Positions 49,759 through 60,151 are shown, counted from the first letter of the stretch. The stretch: 64,000 nt of DNA from an uncultured SAR86 cluster bacterium (GCA_902563105.1 CACEVU010000004.1:1-64000), one strand, 5' to 3'. A program made the numbers and translations. The notes: generated by a model from the sequence alone, not told the origin.

Positions 49759-51443
49759 AGGAAGAAATTTTTAATTCTTTGAATAAAGTTTCTTTAAAAA
49801 TTTTCCCAGAATTTTCTGGAAATTTTCAAGTCTCTAAACCACAAGACTCTTTGCATGGAGATTGGACTTCAAATTTGGCCTTAATAATGGCAAAACAGAT
49901 GAAGAGAAATCCTCGGGAATTAGCAAATGAAATTGTTGAAAGCTTAGAAAGCCCCCAATCCTTTGAAAAAATAGTCATAGCTGGAGCTGGGTTCTTAAAT
50001 TTCTATCTTAAAGAAGAAATGTTTTTTGAAAAAACTAAAGAATTTGCAAAGGGAAAATTTGAGACTCCTCTTGAAAAAAACCCAAAAAAAATTCTCTTAG
50101 AATATGTATCAAGCAATCCTACTGGACCAATTCATGTTGGACATGGTCGATCTGCTGCTTTTGGATCAGCTTTAGCAAACTTATTAAAAAAAGCAGGAAA
50201 TAATGTTACTCAAGAATATTATTTAAACGATAGAGGTCTTCAAGCAAAAACACTCGGCCTGAGCGTCTTTCTAAGGATGCAGGAATTACAAGGAATCAAT
50301 GTTAATTTGCCAGAAGGTTGTTATGCAGGTGAATATGTGAAAGTTCTTGCGTTAAAGGCAAAAAAGAAGTTTAAAAAGAAGTTTTTACTTAAGGATATTG
50401 ATACTTCTTCTTTAGAATCTTTAGATGATTGGTTTAATTTAATTGAAGATTCTTTTAAAGATTTTTCTGACCTATCAAATTTCGTCATCGAAATCCAAAC
50501 TAATCAAATTAAAAAAGATTTAGACAGCTTTAATGTTCAATACGATAGTTGGTTTAAAGAATCGGACCTTTTTAAAAACAATCTCATCCAAAAAAGTATA
50601 AAAAAATTGAAAGAGGATGAAGTTGAAGAAAAAGAAGGAGCATTATGGTTCAAATCAACAAATTATGGAGACGAAAAAGATCGGGTTTTAGTAAGAGACA
50701 ATGATGAACCAACCTATTTTGCATCGGATATTGCATATCATGAGAATAAATTTAAAAGAAATTTTGATGAAATAATTAATATATGGGGAGCTGACCACCA
50801 TGGTTATGTTCCAAGAGTCAAAGCATCCATTGAATCTTTAGGATTAGACTCTGAAAAACTCAAGACTTTGTTAATTCAATTTGTTTCTCTTAAAGAGAGG
50901 GGCCAAAGAGTTCAAATGTCCACAAGATCTGGCGAATTTGTAGAGTTGTCTGAATTGGTCAATGATGTAGGAATAGATTCAACAAGATATTACTTTTTAG
51001 CTAGAAAAGCTGAACAGGCTTTAGAATTTGATATCGATCTAGCAAAAAAAACAGACAAGGATAACCATGTTTATTATATCCAATATGCTCATGCCAGAAT
51101 TTGTAGCATCAAAAAGGAACTGAAAAAAAGAAATATTGAATTCGAGCTTGAAACTTCCTTGGAAAAATTAAATTTACTTAAAGAAAACGAGAAAGACATA
51201 ATTTCTTTAATAAATGGCTACCCTGAAATTCTAGAACAGTGTTATAAAAATTACGAACTGCATCCCCTTTGCTTCTATCTAAGAGACTTAAGTTCTAAAT
51301 TTCATAGCTTTTATAATTCTGAAAAGATTATTACTGAAAATAAAGATTATTCGGATGCAAAGATTGCTCTCTCGACAGCAGTACAAGAAGTAATTAAAAA
51401 CGGCTTGAATATCCTGGGAATTAATTGTCCTGAAGTAATGTGA
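49755..51443 (+). CDS. argS: Arginyl-tRNA synthetase
   Basis: VSSNPTGPIHVGHGRSAAFG; RVQMSTRSGEFVEL. Confidence 0.97.
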   Translation: MKEEIFNSLNKVSLKIFPEFSGNFQVSKPQDSLHGDWTSNLALIMAKQMKRNPRELANEIVESLESPQSFEKIVIAGAGFLNFYLKEEMFFEKTKEFAKGKFETPLEKNPKKILLEYVSSNPTGPIHVGHGRSAAFGSALANLLKKAGNNVTQEYYLNDRGLQAKTLGLSVFLRMQELQGINVNLPEGCYAGEYVKVLALKAKKKFKKKFLLKDIDTSSLESLDDWFNLIEDSFKDFSDLSNFVIEIQTNQIKKDLDSFNVQYDSWFKESDLFKNNLIQKSIKKLKEDEVEEKEGALWFKSTNYGDEKDRVLVRDNDEPTYFASDIAYHENKFKRNFDEIINIWGADHHGYVPRVKASIESLGLDSEKLKTLLIQFVSLKERGQRVQMSTRSGEFVELSELVNDVGIDSTRYYFLARKAEQALEFDIDLAKKTDKDNHVYYIQYAHARICSIKKELKKRNIEFELETSLEKLNLLKENEKDIISLINGYPEILEQCYKNYELHPLCFYLRDLSSKFHSFYNSEKIITENKDYSDAKIALSTAVQEVIKNGLNILGINCPEVM

Positions 51444-52108
51444 TGGAAGATATCGAGAAAAATTTAAATAAAATTCGATCAAAAATAGATGTCTTAAAAA
51501 AAGATAAAGAAATTAAGATTGTTGCCGTTAGTAAAAAAAAATCATGGCAGGAAATTTCTAAAGCCTACGATAATGGAATAAACGATTTCGGAGAAAATTA
51601 CTTACAAGAATCAATTTACAAAATCCCTAAACTTAACTCATTAGATATTACTTGGCATTTTATTGGTCACATTCAATCTAACAAATGCAGAGATATTGCA
51701 GAAAAATTCGATTGGGTGCATACAATTGATAGAGTAAAAGTTGCAAGATTACTTGATAAATTTTGCCCAGAAAATAAAGAATTAAGAGGTTTGATTCAAA
51801 TAAACATTGATAACGAAGAGTCTAAGTCTGGAATAAAATTAGAAGAGATAGAAAATTTTTTAGAGGATTTATCTGATCTTAAAAAAGTAAAATTGTGCGG
51901 CCTAATGATCATTCCAAATCCAAATGTTGAATTAATTGGTTTGAAAGAAACTTTCAAAGAAGTAAAAAAACTTTTGGATAAACTTCAAAAAAAGTTTATA
52001 GATCTTACTGAAATTTCTATGGGTATGTCTCGAGACTTTGAATTAGCAATTCAAGAAGGTTCTACTATAGTAAGATTGGGAGAATCTATATTTGGAGCAA
52101 GAAAATAA
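51440..52108 (+). CDS. yggS: YggS family PLP homeostasis protein
   Basis: IVAVSKKKSWQEI; DFGENYLQE; WHFIGHIQSNK; SMGMSRDFELAIQEGSTIVRLGESIFGAR. Confidence 0.96.
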   Translation: MMEDIEKNLNKIRSKIDVLKKDKEIKIVAVSKKKSWQEISKAYDNGINDFGENYLQESIYKIPKLNSLDITWHFIGHIQSNKCRDIAEKFDWVHTIDRVKVARLLDKFCPENKELRGLIQINIDNEESKSGIKLEEIENFLEDLSDLKKVKLCGLMIIPNPNVELIGLKETFKEVKKLLDKLQKKFIDLTEISMGMSRDFELAIQEGSTIVRLGESIFGARK

Positions 52109-52864
52109 ATGAAGATAGGTTTTATTGGTGTTGGCAATCTTGGAGAAAAAGCTGTAAGAAAGCTCTCAAAGAATCATGATCTTTATCTTTCAGATCCAAT
52201 AAAAAAAGAAGAATTAGAAAAAATTTCAAATGGTTATTTCTCACTTGAGGAAACGATAAATTCTTGCGAAGTGATTTTTTTTACAATAAAACCAAATATG
52301 CTTGAAGAACTTTTTTTTGATAAAGATTTAAATTTGAAAGATAAAACTTTCATATCTTTTATGGCTGGATTAAGTCTTAATAAAATCAAGGAACTAATTA
52401 AGAAAGAAACTCTTTTAATTAGGGGAATGCCAACGGTTGGAATAGGAACAGGGGACAGCGCAATTGCTCTTTCAGCAAATTTTTCAATTTCTGAAGAAAT
52501 TAAAAATATGTTATCGGAACTTGGTTCCATCGTGGAGATGGATGAGGAGCATTTTGACGCTTTCACTGCAATCATTGGAGCAGGGCCAGCCTATTTCGCT
52601 TTGCTCGCTGAAACTTTAAGCGAAATTGCCTCAAAAGAAGGTTTTACAAATCACGAGGCATGGGTAAATACCCTCATGATGGGTACATCAAAAATATTTA
52701 AGGAAGAAAAAGAAGTAGGTTTCAAAGATATTATGTCGATGGTTGCATCTAAAGGCGGTGTTACAGAAAAAGCATTAGATACAATGAAAGATAATGGCTT
52801 CAAAAAAATAATTTCTGACGCCATTGATATGGCTATAAAAAAATCCAAAGAATTAGGTAAATAA
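52109..52864 (+). CDS. proC: Pyrroline-5-carboxylate reductase
   Basis: IGFIGVGNLGEKAVRKL; DAFTAIIGAGPAYFALLAE; SKGGVTEKALDTM. Confidence 0.95.
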   Translation: MKIGFIGVGNLGEKAVRKLSKNHDLYLSDPIKKEELEKISNGYFSLEETINSCEVIFFTIKPNMLEELFFDKDLNLKDKTFISFMAGLSLNKIKELIKKETLLIRGMPTVGIGTGDSAIALSANFSISEEIKNMLSELGSIVEMDEEHFDAFTAIIGAGPAYFALLAETLSEIASKEGFTNHEAWVNTLMMGTSKIFKEEKEVGFKDIMSMVASKGGVTEKALDTMKDNGFKKIISDAIDMAIKKSKELGK

Positions 52865-52867
52865 AAG

Positions 52868-53422
52868 ATGAATCCAAATTTTGTAATCTATACATTTATT
52901 AACTTAATATCTATTCTGTTATCCGTATACTTCTTCTTTAGACTCTTTGAAGTAAATTTTAATAATATTATTGTTAGACGTTCTTACTCAATAATTGAGC
53001 CTTTTTTAAAGCCCTTTCGTTTTATCCTGCCAGTAGTCTACAGATTAGATTTATCTTGTTTGGCGATGGTATTTTTTTTTAAAGCTTTAGGTTTTTATAT
53101 TTTTTTGACTGGAAGTGAGGTTGAATTTTCTCTGGGTGAAGCCTTTGGTTGGACAGCTATAAGTGTTTTACTTATGTTCAGTCAAATTCTTAGGTATGGC
53201 TTGTTTGTTTCTATTATTGGTAGTTGGGCCTTTCCAGCTTCAAATAACCAATTTTTATCTTTGTGTAATTCGGTGACAAATGTCTTATTAAAACCCTTTC
53301 AAAAGTTCACTATTTTTGGAGGGATGGATTTTTCCCCAATAATCGTTTTTTTTCTATTAATACAAATTGATAGAATTTTATACAACGCAAAATTTTCTTT
53401 TGGTTTACCCAGTCTAATATAG
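52868..53422 (+). CDS. yggT: YggT family membrane protein
   Basis: Two YggT modules, IEPFLKPFRFILP and FGGMDFSPIIVFFLL; proC-yggT synteny. Confidence 0.9.
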   Translation: MNPNFVIYTFINLISILLSVYFFFRLFEVNFNNIIVRRSYSIIEPFLKPFRFILPVVYRLDLSCLAMVFFFKALGFYIFLTGSEVEFSLGEAFGWTAISVLLMFSQILRYGLFVSIIGSWAFPASNNQFLSLCNSVTNVLLKPFQKFTIFGGMDFSPIIVFFLLIQIDRILYNAKFSFGLPSLI

Positions 53423-54529
53423 ATGTCAGAAAGCAATCTACTCATAGTTGAGCCAAAAAAATTCTCTTTCAATGAAGTTTTTAAACTCGAATCAGGAGAA
53501 AAGTTAAACGGTTTTGAAGTTGTCTATGAAACTTACGGTGAGTTAAATAAACAAAAAAGTAATGCAATTTTAATTTGCCACGCTTTAAGTGGAAATCATC
53601 ATGCTGCAGGAGTTTATTCTAAAGAAGATATCAAGCCCGGCTGGTGGAATGAACTAATTGGCCCTGATAAAGCTTTTGATACTAATAAATATTTTATTGT
53701 TTCATTGAATAATCTCGGAGGATGCCACGGTTCCAGCGGACCAAATTCAATTAATCCTGAAACGAATCAAGAATTTGGTGCTGAATTTCCAATTGTTACG
53801 GTTTCGGATTGGGTAAATAGTCAAAACTTACTTAGAGAAGAGCTTAAAATTGACAAATGGCTCAGCGTAGCTGGAGGCAGTCTTGGAGGCATGCAGGCAC
53901 TACAATGGGCAATAGAGTTTCCCGATAAATTATCAAAAGCTATTGTAATTGCTGCTGCGCCAAAACTTAGTACCCAAAATATTGCTTTCAATGAAGTAGC
54001 TAGACAGTCAATTATTTCAGATCCTGATTTTGAAAAAGGTGATGCTCATCCTCAAAAAGGATTAGGGCTTGCGAGGATGTTAGGACACATAACTTATCTA
54101 TCTGAAGAATCAATGAAAAACAAATTTGGCAGAGATTTAAAGAAAGAAAAATTAGGATACGACTATGACGTTGAATTCGAAATAGAAAGTTACCTTCGTT
54201 ACCAAGGCGCAAACTTTTCCAAAACCTTTAACGCTCATACTTACTTACTGATGACAAAAGCTTTGGATTATTTTGATCCTGCAAGAATGAATGATGGGAT
54301 TTTTGCTAAAACTCTAGAAAATTCCTTATGTAGCTTTTTGATAATATCTTTTAAATCAGATTGGAGATTTCCTCCGGAAAGGTCAAAAGAGATAGTAGAC
54401 GCTTTAATTGAAGCTGAAAAAAAAGTGAGCTATTTAAATATTGATTCAATTCAAGGGCACGACAGTTTCTTAATGAAAAATGATAGATATGAAAATGCAA
54501 TCAAAAGTTTCTTAAAATCAGATGTTTAA
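53423..54529 (+). CDS. metX: Homoserine O-acyltransferase MetX
   Basis: LICHALSGNHHAAG; VAGGSLGGMQALQWAIEFP; metW follows. Confidence 0.96.
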   Translation: MSESNLLIVEPKKFSFNEVFKLESGEKLNGFEVVYETYGELNKQKSNAILICHALSGNHHAAGVYSKEDIKPGWWNELIGPDKAFDTNKYFIVSLNNLGGCHGSSGPNSINPETNQEFGAEFPIVTVSDWVNSQNLLREELKIDKWLSVAGGSLGGMQALQWAIEFPDKLSKAIVIAAAPKLSTQNIAFNEVARQSIISDPDFEKGDAHPQKGLGLARMLGHITYLSEESMKNKFGRDLKKEKLGYDYDVEFEIESYLRYQGANFSKTFNAHTYLLMTKALDYFDPARMNDGIFAKTLENSLCSFLIISFKSDWRFPPERSKEIVDALIEAEKKVSYLNIDSIQGHDSFLMKNDRYENAIKSFLKSDV

Positions 54530-55106
54530 ATTAAAAGATTGGATTTCAGAGGATTCAAAAGTTTTAGATCTTGGTTGTGGAGATGGGTCATTACTTGACG
54601 ATTTAAAAAAAGAAAAATCAGTTTCTGGATTGGGTATTGAAATTGATGCTGGGAAAATAAAAAGTTGCCTTGAAAAAGGAATTTCAGTAATTGAGCAAGA
54701 CATTGATATCGGTCTAGAAAATTTTGGGAATCAAACATTTGATTTCGTTGTTATGAGTCAATCTATTCAAGCTTTGAAAAGACCGGAATTAGCTCTAGAA
54801 GAAATAGTTAGAGTTGGGAAAGAATGTATTGTCTCAATTCCAAATTTTGCAAATATCAAATGTAGACTACAGCTGTTTTTTAAAGGACAAATGCCTGTTT
54901 CAAATGCCTTACCGCATGATTGGTTCTCTACTCCGAATTTACATTTGTGCTCATTAGAAGATTTCGAAGAGCTATGTAAAAAATGTAAAATTTTGATAAT
55001 TGAAAGAAAGCTGTCAAAAACAAATGGTGAGGAAAGTTTTTTGATGAAGCTTTTCCCAAATCTCTTTTCGGAAGTTGCTTTGTACAAACTTATCAAGAAA
55101 AGTTGA
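54522..55106 (+). CDS. metW: Methionine biosynthesis protein MetW
   Basis: VLDLGCGDGSLLDDL; DFVVMSQSIQALKRPELALEEIVRVG. Confidence 0.96.
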   Translation: MFKLKDWISEDSKVLDLGCGDGSLLDDLKKEKSVSGLGIEIDAGKIKSCLEKGISVIEQDIDIGLENFGNQTFDFVVMSQSIQALKRPELALEEIVRVGKECIVSIPNFANIKCRLQLFFKGQMPVSNALPHDWFSTPNLHLCSLEDFEELCKKCKILIIERKLSKTNGEESFLMKLFPNLFSEVALYKLIKKS

Positions 55107-55690
55107 AAATAGTTATTGCAAGTTTTAACGAAGGTAAACTCAAAGAATTCAAAGCTTTATTTCATGACTCAAATTTTCATTTAATTTCTCTGAAAGACTT
55201 TACTTCGGACGATATCGAAGAGACCGGGCTCTCTTATGAAGAAAATGCCATGTTGAAAGCGAAAAAGGCTAGTGAAATTACAAATTTTCCTTCGCTTGGT
55301 GATGATTCTGGTTTAGAGGTCAAACTGCTTAATAATGATCCTGGTCTTTTTTCAGCAAGATATTCTGGAAAAAATGCCTCTGATGAGAAAAACATATCAA
55401 AGCTTTTAAAAAAAACAGAAGGTTTGAAGAACAAAGCAGCAAAATTTATATCGACTCTGGCATTTTATGATCCAAGAAAAAAAATTGAATTATTTTCTTT
55501 TGGTGAGTTAGCAGGAGAAATTTCTATAGGCAAAAAAGGCACTAGAGGCTTTGGTTATGATCCAATATTTAAATTGAAAAATTCAAACAAGACACTTGCG
55601 GAAGTTTCTTTCGAGGAAAGGATGAAAATCAGTCACAGGTCAATATCTACAAGAAAGATGATTACTCATTTAAGTGAGATATATAAGTAA
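55103..55690 (+). CDS. rdgB: XTP/dITP pyrophosphatase
   Basis: KIVIASFNEGKLKEF; LGDDSGLEVKLLNNDPGLFSARYSG; RGFGYDPIF; TTG start. Confidence 0.95.
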   Translation: MKIVIASFNEGKLKEFKALFHDSNFHLISLKDFTSDDIEETGLSYEENAMLKAKKASEITNFPSLGDDSGLEVKLLNNDPGLFSARYSGKNASDEKNISKLLKKTEGLKNKAAKFISTLAFYDPRKKIELFSFGELAGEISIGKKGTRGFGYDPIFKLKNSNKTLAEVSFEERMKISHRSISTRKMITHLSEIYK

Positions 55691-56315
55691 AAATAGTTCT
55701 TCCCTCTTCTTCGCCCTTTCTTTCATATTTTGTTTTGATAGGCCTAAGAAAACCTAATGAATCATCATTATTACAAGTTGGAAAATTTACCAGCTCATTT
55801 GCTAAATTTTTAGCGTAATCTTGCCAATCTGTTTTTACAATGAGACGGCCTTTATTTTTTAGCCTTTTCTTGAGAAGCAATAGAAACTCTTTGTCTATTA
55901 GTCTTCTTTTCCAATGCCTTTTTTTTGGCCAAGGATCTGGAAATAAAATAAAGATAAAATCAAAAAAAGGTGCATCAATTTTTGCTAAAAATTTTTTTGC
56001 ATCACCAAAAATTAAGCAAATATTTTTCAAATCATCAGAGTTAATCTTTTTCAATAATGAAGCAATGCCTGCTTTGTAAATCTCAATACCATAAAAATTA
56101 ATTTCTGGATTAAAAGCCGCTTTTTGAAAGAGATTTTTTCCATCTCCAAAACCTATCTCAAGTATATTAATCCTTCCTTCTGGAAGAAGTTTTGAGATAT
56201 CTGGAAGTTCCTCAAGAGAATAAAAAGTTGAGTTTTTAAAACTATCTAAAACTTTAAAATCTTGTTTTGAAGTTCTACTTCGGACATGGACATAGGATTT
56301 TATCTCTCTTTTCAA
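55662..56315 (-). CDS. trmB: tRNA (guanine-N7-)-methyltransferase
   Basis: ILEIGFGDGKNLFQKA; ILFPDPWPKKRHWKRRLI. Confidence 0.95.
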   Translation of the reverse strand: MKREIKSYVHVRSRTSKQDFKVLDSFKNSTFYSLEELPDISKLLPEGRINILEIGFGDGKNLFQKAAFNPEINFYGIEIYKAGIASLLKKINSDDLKNICLIFGDAKKFLAKIDAPFFDFIFILFPDPWPKKRHWKRRLIDKEFLLLLKKRLKNKGRLIVKTDWQDYAKNLANELVNFPTCNNDDSLGFLRPIKTKYERKGEEEGRTIFTYISHLNE

Positions 56316-57091
56316 GATTCTATAACGCCTAATTCTGGGGAACTTGGGCTTGGATCGGACTTTGGTATTCTTCCTGATTTTAAAGCAAGTCTTCCTGACT
56401 CAACAGCCAGTTTCATGGCCATAGCCATTTCTACAGGATGTTTAGCCCTTGCAATTGCAGTGTTTAAAAGGACGGCATCTGCACCCATTTCCATAGCAAT
56501 AGTCGCATCTGATGAAGTACCAATTCCAGCATCGATTATTACTGGGACTGAAACAGAATCTATTATTTTTTGAATTTTTTTAGGCTCAGATATTCCAAGG
56601 CCACTGCCAATAGGAGCTGCTAAAGGCATTATTGAAACACATCCGAGGTCTTGAAGTTTCATACAACTTTCATAATCTGAATTACAGTAAACCATCACCT
56701 CAAAACCATCTTTTACCAAAATTTCAGCCGCCTCTATGGTCAATTTCATATTTGGCAATAATGTCTTAGGGTCATTTAAAACTTCTAATTTAAGTAAGTT
56801 CTTTCCATTAAGAATCTCTCTTCCTAATTTAGCAATTCGTACTGCTTCTTTGGTTGAAAAGGCTCCTGCAGTATTAGGAAGAATTGTATATTTTTCTGGA
56901 GAAATATAATCGAGAATAGATGAATCTTTATTATTGTTTAAATCTATTCTCCTTACAGCAACTGTTACTATTTCTGCTCCGGAGGCTTTAATAGAAGAAA
57001 TTGCCTCCAACTCATTATTATATTTTCCTGTTCCTACTAAAAGTCTAGATGAAAAACTTTTTCCTGCAATGACTAGATTATCTGCTGTCAA
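56312..57091 (-). CDS. thiG: Thiazole synthase
   Basis: SFSSRLLVGTGKYN; PLAAPIGSGLGI; DAGIGTSSDATIAMEMGADAVLLNTAIA. Confidence 0.97.
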   Translation of the reverse strand: MTADNLVIAGKSFSSRLLVGTGKYNNELEAISSIKASGAEIVTVAVRRIDLNNNKDSSILDYISPEKYTILPNTAGAFSTKEAVRIAKLGREILNGKNLLKLEVLNDPKTLLPNMKLTIEAAEILVKDGFEVMVYCNSDYESCMKLQDLGCVSIMPLAAPIGSGLGISEPKKIQKIIDSVSVPVIIDAGIGTSSDATIAMEMGADAVLLNTAIARAKHPVEMAMAMKLAVESGRLALKSGRIPKSDPSPSSPELGVIES

Positions 57092-57307
57092 TTAACCACC
57101 GCCAATGGCTTTAACAATTTCTATTTTATCTCCCTCTTTTAAAATGGTTTCTTCCCAATTGGATCTGAATATCAAACTTTCATTTATTTCAATTGCAATA
57201 TGCTTTGTAGATATTTTTAGAGACTGTAAAAAGGAAAAAATGTTGGAGTCTGATGCAACTTCTTTTGAATCACCATTAACAAAGATCTTAATTGGAGTGC
57301 CTTCCAA
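57092..57307 (-). CDS. thiS: Sulfur carrier protein ThiS
   Basis: 71 aa ubiquitin-like protein ending in GGG, next to thiG. Confidence 0.93.
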   Translation of the reverse strand: MEGTPIKIFVNGDSKEVASDSNIFSFLQSLKISTKHIAIEINESLIFRSNWEETILKEGDKIEIVKAIGGG

Positions 57308-57310
57308 TAT

Positions 57311-58162
57311 TCAGCTCAGCTTTTCTTTAATAACTTCCATGGCAGATTTTTCAATCTGCCTAATGCGTTCTGCACTTACTCCGTATTTATCGGATAGTTC
57401 GTGAAGAGTAGGTTTAATTTCGCTAAGCCAACGATCAGTAAGAATTTCCTTACTTCTTTGGTCTAATTCGGAAATAGCTGAAAGTAATTCTGCGTTGTTA
57501 TGACTGTTTAAGTCTTCTTTTTCTATAAGTTCGGCTGGATCCATATTTGAATCCGAAATGTAATTAGCCGGACTGTAAGAAGCTTGATCGTCATTGGCGT
57601 CAGCTGGCGGATCGAAGGAAATATCTGATGAACTCATTCTAGATTCCATTTCTTTGACAGATTTTTCATCAACACCAAGCTCAGAAGAAATCATTTTTAC
57701 ATCATCAGGCGAGAGCCAATTGAGTTCTTTTCTTTTACTTCTTAAATTAAAGAAAAGTTTTCTTTGGGCTTTAGTTGTCGCAACTTTAACAATCTTCCAA
57801 TTTTTTAAGATGTATTCATGGATTTCTGACCTTATCCAATGAATAGCAAAAGAAATCAATCTGACCCCAACTTCTGGATTAAATTTTCTGACAGCTTTCA
57901 TTAAACCTACGTTACCTTCTTGAATGAGATCGGCTTGTGGAAGTCCATAGCCAGAATATCCCCTTGCAACATGCGCTACAAACCTTAGGTGCGCCATGAC
58001 TAATTTTCTAGCCGCTTCTAAATCGTTGTTGTAATAAAGCTCTTCAGCAAGTTTTTTCTCTTCCTGAGGAGTCAAAATAGAGATATTTTGGATAGAATTT
58101 AAGTACGACTCTAGGTTTTGTCCTGGAGAAGTAATGTCCATAGGTTGTATTTCGTTACCCAT
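57311..58162 (-). CDS. rpoH: RNA polymerase sigma-32 factor
   Basis: QADLIQEGNVGLMKAVRKFNPEVGVRLISFAIHWIRSEIHEYIL; ATTKAQRKLFFNLRS. Confidence 0.97.
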   Translation of the reverse strand: MGNEIQPMDITSPGQNLESYLNSIQNISILTPQEEKKLAEELYYNNDLEAARKLVMAHLRFVAHVARGYSGYGLPQADLIQEGNVGLMKAVRKFNPEVGVRLISFAIHWIRSEIHEYILKNWKIVKVATTKAQRKLFFNLRSKRKELNWLSPDDVKMISSELGVDEKSVKEMESRMSSSDISFDPPADANDDQASYSPANYISDSNMDPAELIEKEDLNSHNNAELLSAISELDQRSKEILTDRWLSEIKPTLHELSDKYGVSAERIRQIEKSAMEVIKEKLS

Positions 58163-58231
58163 AATTGCGAATTTTATACCCTTTTTTTACTTTTTATGAA
58201 ATTTTTTTACTAAAAAGTTATAAAAATAGTC

Positions 58232-59035
58232 TCAAAGCACCTTTTCTCTAAGAAAGTTTAGTCTATTTTGACTAGAAAACGCATAAAACCCTTTTATAAG
58301 TTGATTTTTATTGAGCTCATACGATATTTCGTTCAAATCCAAATCTAATATATTTCCTCCAAAAGCCTTCAGAATTGCATGTCCTGCGGCAATATCCCAG
58401 GAATTTATATTTCCAAATCTTGGATAAAAATCTGCTTTTCCATCACAAATACTACAGAACTTTAGCGAACTACCCATTTTTAGAATCTTTGATCGTCCAA
58501 AATTAGATAATACTTTTCTATAAAACTCTCGTTCTCTATCACTGCTATGAGATTTGCTTATCACAATGTTACAAAGTTCGTTTTCTTGATTTTTTAAAGC
58601 TAAAGTTTTCGTGCCTTTTATTTTTACAGGAGACAGGTCACTTCCTCCCAAAAAAATTGTATCTTTAAGGGGCTGGTAGATTCCACCAAATATTGGCAGT
58701 TTGTTTTGAATAAGAGCAATATTTATAGTGAATTCATCACTTCCAGATATAAGTTCCTTGGTGCCGTCAATAGAATCGATTATCCAAACATATTCAGAAT
58801 CCAGTTTTTTTTGCCCAGATTCCTCAGAGATTACTGAGAAATCATTCCTAAATTTGTTAAGTTCTTCCTTAATATAAAAATCTATTTTTTTATCTAGAAT
58901 AGTTAATGGGGAGTTATCTGGTTTATAAGTTGTTTTAAAGTTAAAGGATTCCAAATTTTCGAAGAATTTTTTTGAGCTTTGAAAAACTTCAATTAGCAAT
59001 TTAGATAATTGAGATTGATTAATTCTGTCAGACAT
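58232..59035 (-). CDS. cysQ: 3'(2'),5'-bisphosphate nucleotidase CysQ-like
   Basis: VISEESGQKK; VWIIDSIDGTKELISG; WDIAAGHAILKAFGG. Confidence 0.93.
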   Translation of the reverse strand: MSDRINQSQLSKLLIEVFQSSKKFFENLESFNFKTTYKPDNSPLTILDKKIDFYIKEELNKFRNDFSVISEESGQKKLDSEYVWIIDSIDGTKELISGSDEFTINIALIQNKLPIFGGIYQPLKDTIFLGGSDLSPVKIKGTKTLALKNQENELCNIVISKSHSSDREREFYRKVLSNFGRSKILKMGSSLKFCSICDGKADFYPRFGNINSWDIAAGHAILKAFGGNILDLDLNEISYELNKNQLIKGFYAFSSQNRLNFLREKVL

Positions 59036-59091
59036 GATTTTTATAAATCCTATTTATAAATTACAATAGTTTGTTAATTTAAAGATGTATT

Positions 59092-59259
59092 ATGGTGGAT
59101 AAAGAAGATTTATTGAAACAAGCTGAAGATATTCATTCTGGCCTAAAAAGACTTAGTCTAAAAAATAGAAAAGTTGTAATGCCTCATCATAAAGAATTTG
59201 AATTAATTGAGGAACTTGAAGAGCTTTCAATAGATCTCATAGAAAAACTAAAAAAATAA
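59092..59259 (+). CDS. Small hypothetical protein, 55 aa (not in ORF track)
   Basis: MVDKEDLLKQAEDIHSGLKRLSLKNRKVVMPHHKEFELIEELEELSIDLIEKLKK; ends 12 nt before next ATG, whose RBS AAGGAG follows. Confidence 0.5.
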   Translation: MVDKEDLLKQAEDIHSGLKRLSLKNRKVVMPHHKEFELIEELEELSIDLIEKLKK

Positions 59260-59271
59260 AAAGGAGTATCA

Positions 59272-60150
59272 ATGACTAATAAATACACTTGCTTTGACTT
59301 AGAAATTAAAAACAAAGTTGCATACGTCACTATGTGTCGACCTGACGAATATAACACTATGAATAAGGCTTTTTGGTCTGAATTGCCTCATCTTGTTGAA
59401 AAAATATCAGATGATGCCAGTGCCAGAGTAATTGTGCTTTCTTCAACAGGAAAGCATTTTTGTGCAGGGATGGACTTATCAAATTTTTCTTTAAGTGATA
59501 ATCCTACCGAGCCAAAATCCATTAATACTCATAATGGTATGAAAAAAGAAGCTGGTTTTAGAATAACTCTGGATTTACAACATACTGTATCTTCTCTTGA
59601 AAAAGCAAGAATTCCAGTTATTTCTGCCGTTCAAGGTGGCTGTATAGGTGGCGGTTTAGACTTAGCAACAGCAACAGATATGAGATTCTGTACAAAAGAG
59701 GCTTTCTTTTGTATCCAAGAAATTAACATTGGAATGGCAGCAGATGTTGGAACTTTGCAAAGAATTCCAAGATTGATTCCAGAAGGAGTAGTAAGAGAAT
59801 TAGCCTACACAGGCAGAAGGTTTTTTGCTGATGAAGCTAAAGCTCATGGCTTGGTAAACAAAGTTTTTGATTCTCATGAAGAAATGATGTCAGCGGTGAA
59901 AATTATTGCGGAAGAAATTGCTTCCAAAGGTCCTTTGGCAGTTGCAGGAACGAAAGAAATTCTTAATTACGGGCGAGATCATACAATTGAAGAATCTCTA
60001 AATCATGTTGCTTTGTGGAATGCTGCAATGGGAATAAGCGATGAGATGTCTGTGGCCTTTGAAGCAAAAGCAAATAAGAAGGACCCAGAGTTTGATGATT
60101 TAATTCCTAGAACTGGAAAAAAATATCTTGATGGTGGATATCAAGGATAG
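59272..60150 (+). CDS. Enoyl-CoA hydratase/isomerase, dienoyl-CoA isomerase-like
   Basis: CAGMDLSNFS; GGCIGGGLDLATATDMRFC; EINIGMAADVGTLQRIPRLI resembles delta3,5-delta2,4-dienoyl-CoA isomerase. Confidence 0.9.
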   Translation: MTNKYTCFDLEIKNKVAYVTMCRPDEYNTMNKAFWSELPHLVEKISDDASARVIVLSSTGKHFCAGMDLSNFSLSDNPTEPKSINTHNGMKKEAGFRITLDLQHTVSSLEKARIPVISAVQGGCIGGGLDLATATDMRFCTKEAFFCIQEINIGMAADVGTLQRIPRLIPEGVVRELAYTGRRFFADEAKAHGLVNKVFDSHEEMMSAVKIIAEEIASKGPLAVAGTKEILNYGRDHTIEESLNHVALWNAAMGISDEMSVAFEAKANKKDPEFDDLIPRTGKKYLDGGYQG

Positions 60151-60151
60151 A

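Noticed and set aside
56286-57404. Plus-strand ORFs opposite thiG/thiS
   Set aside because: Antisense to conserved genes with no support.
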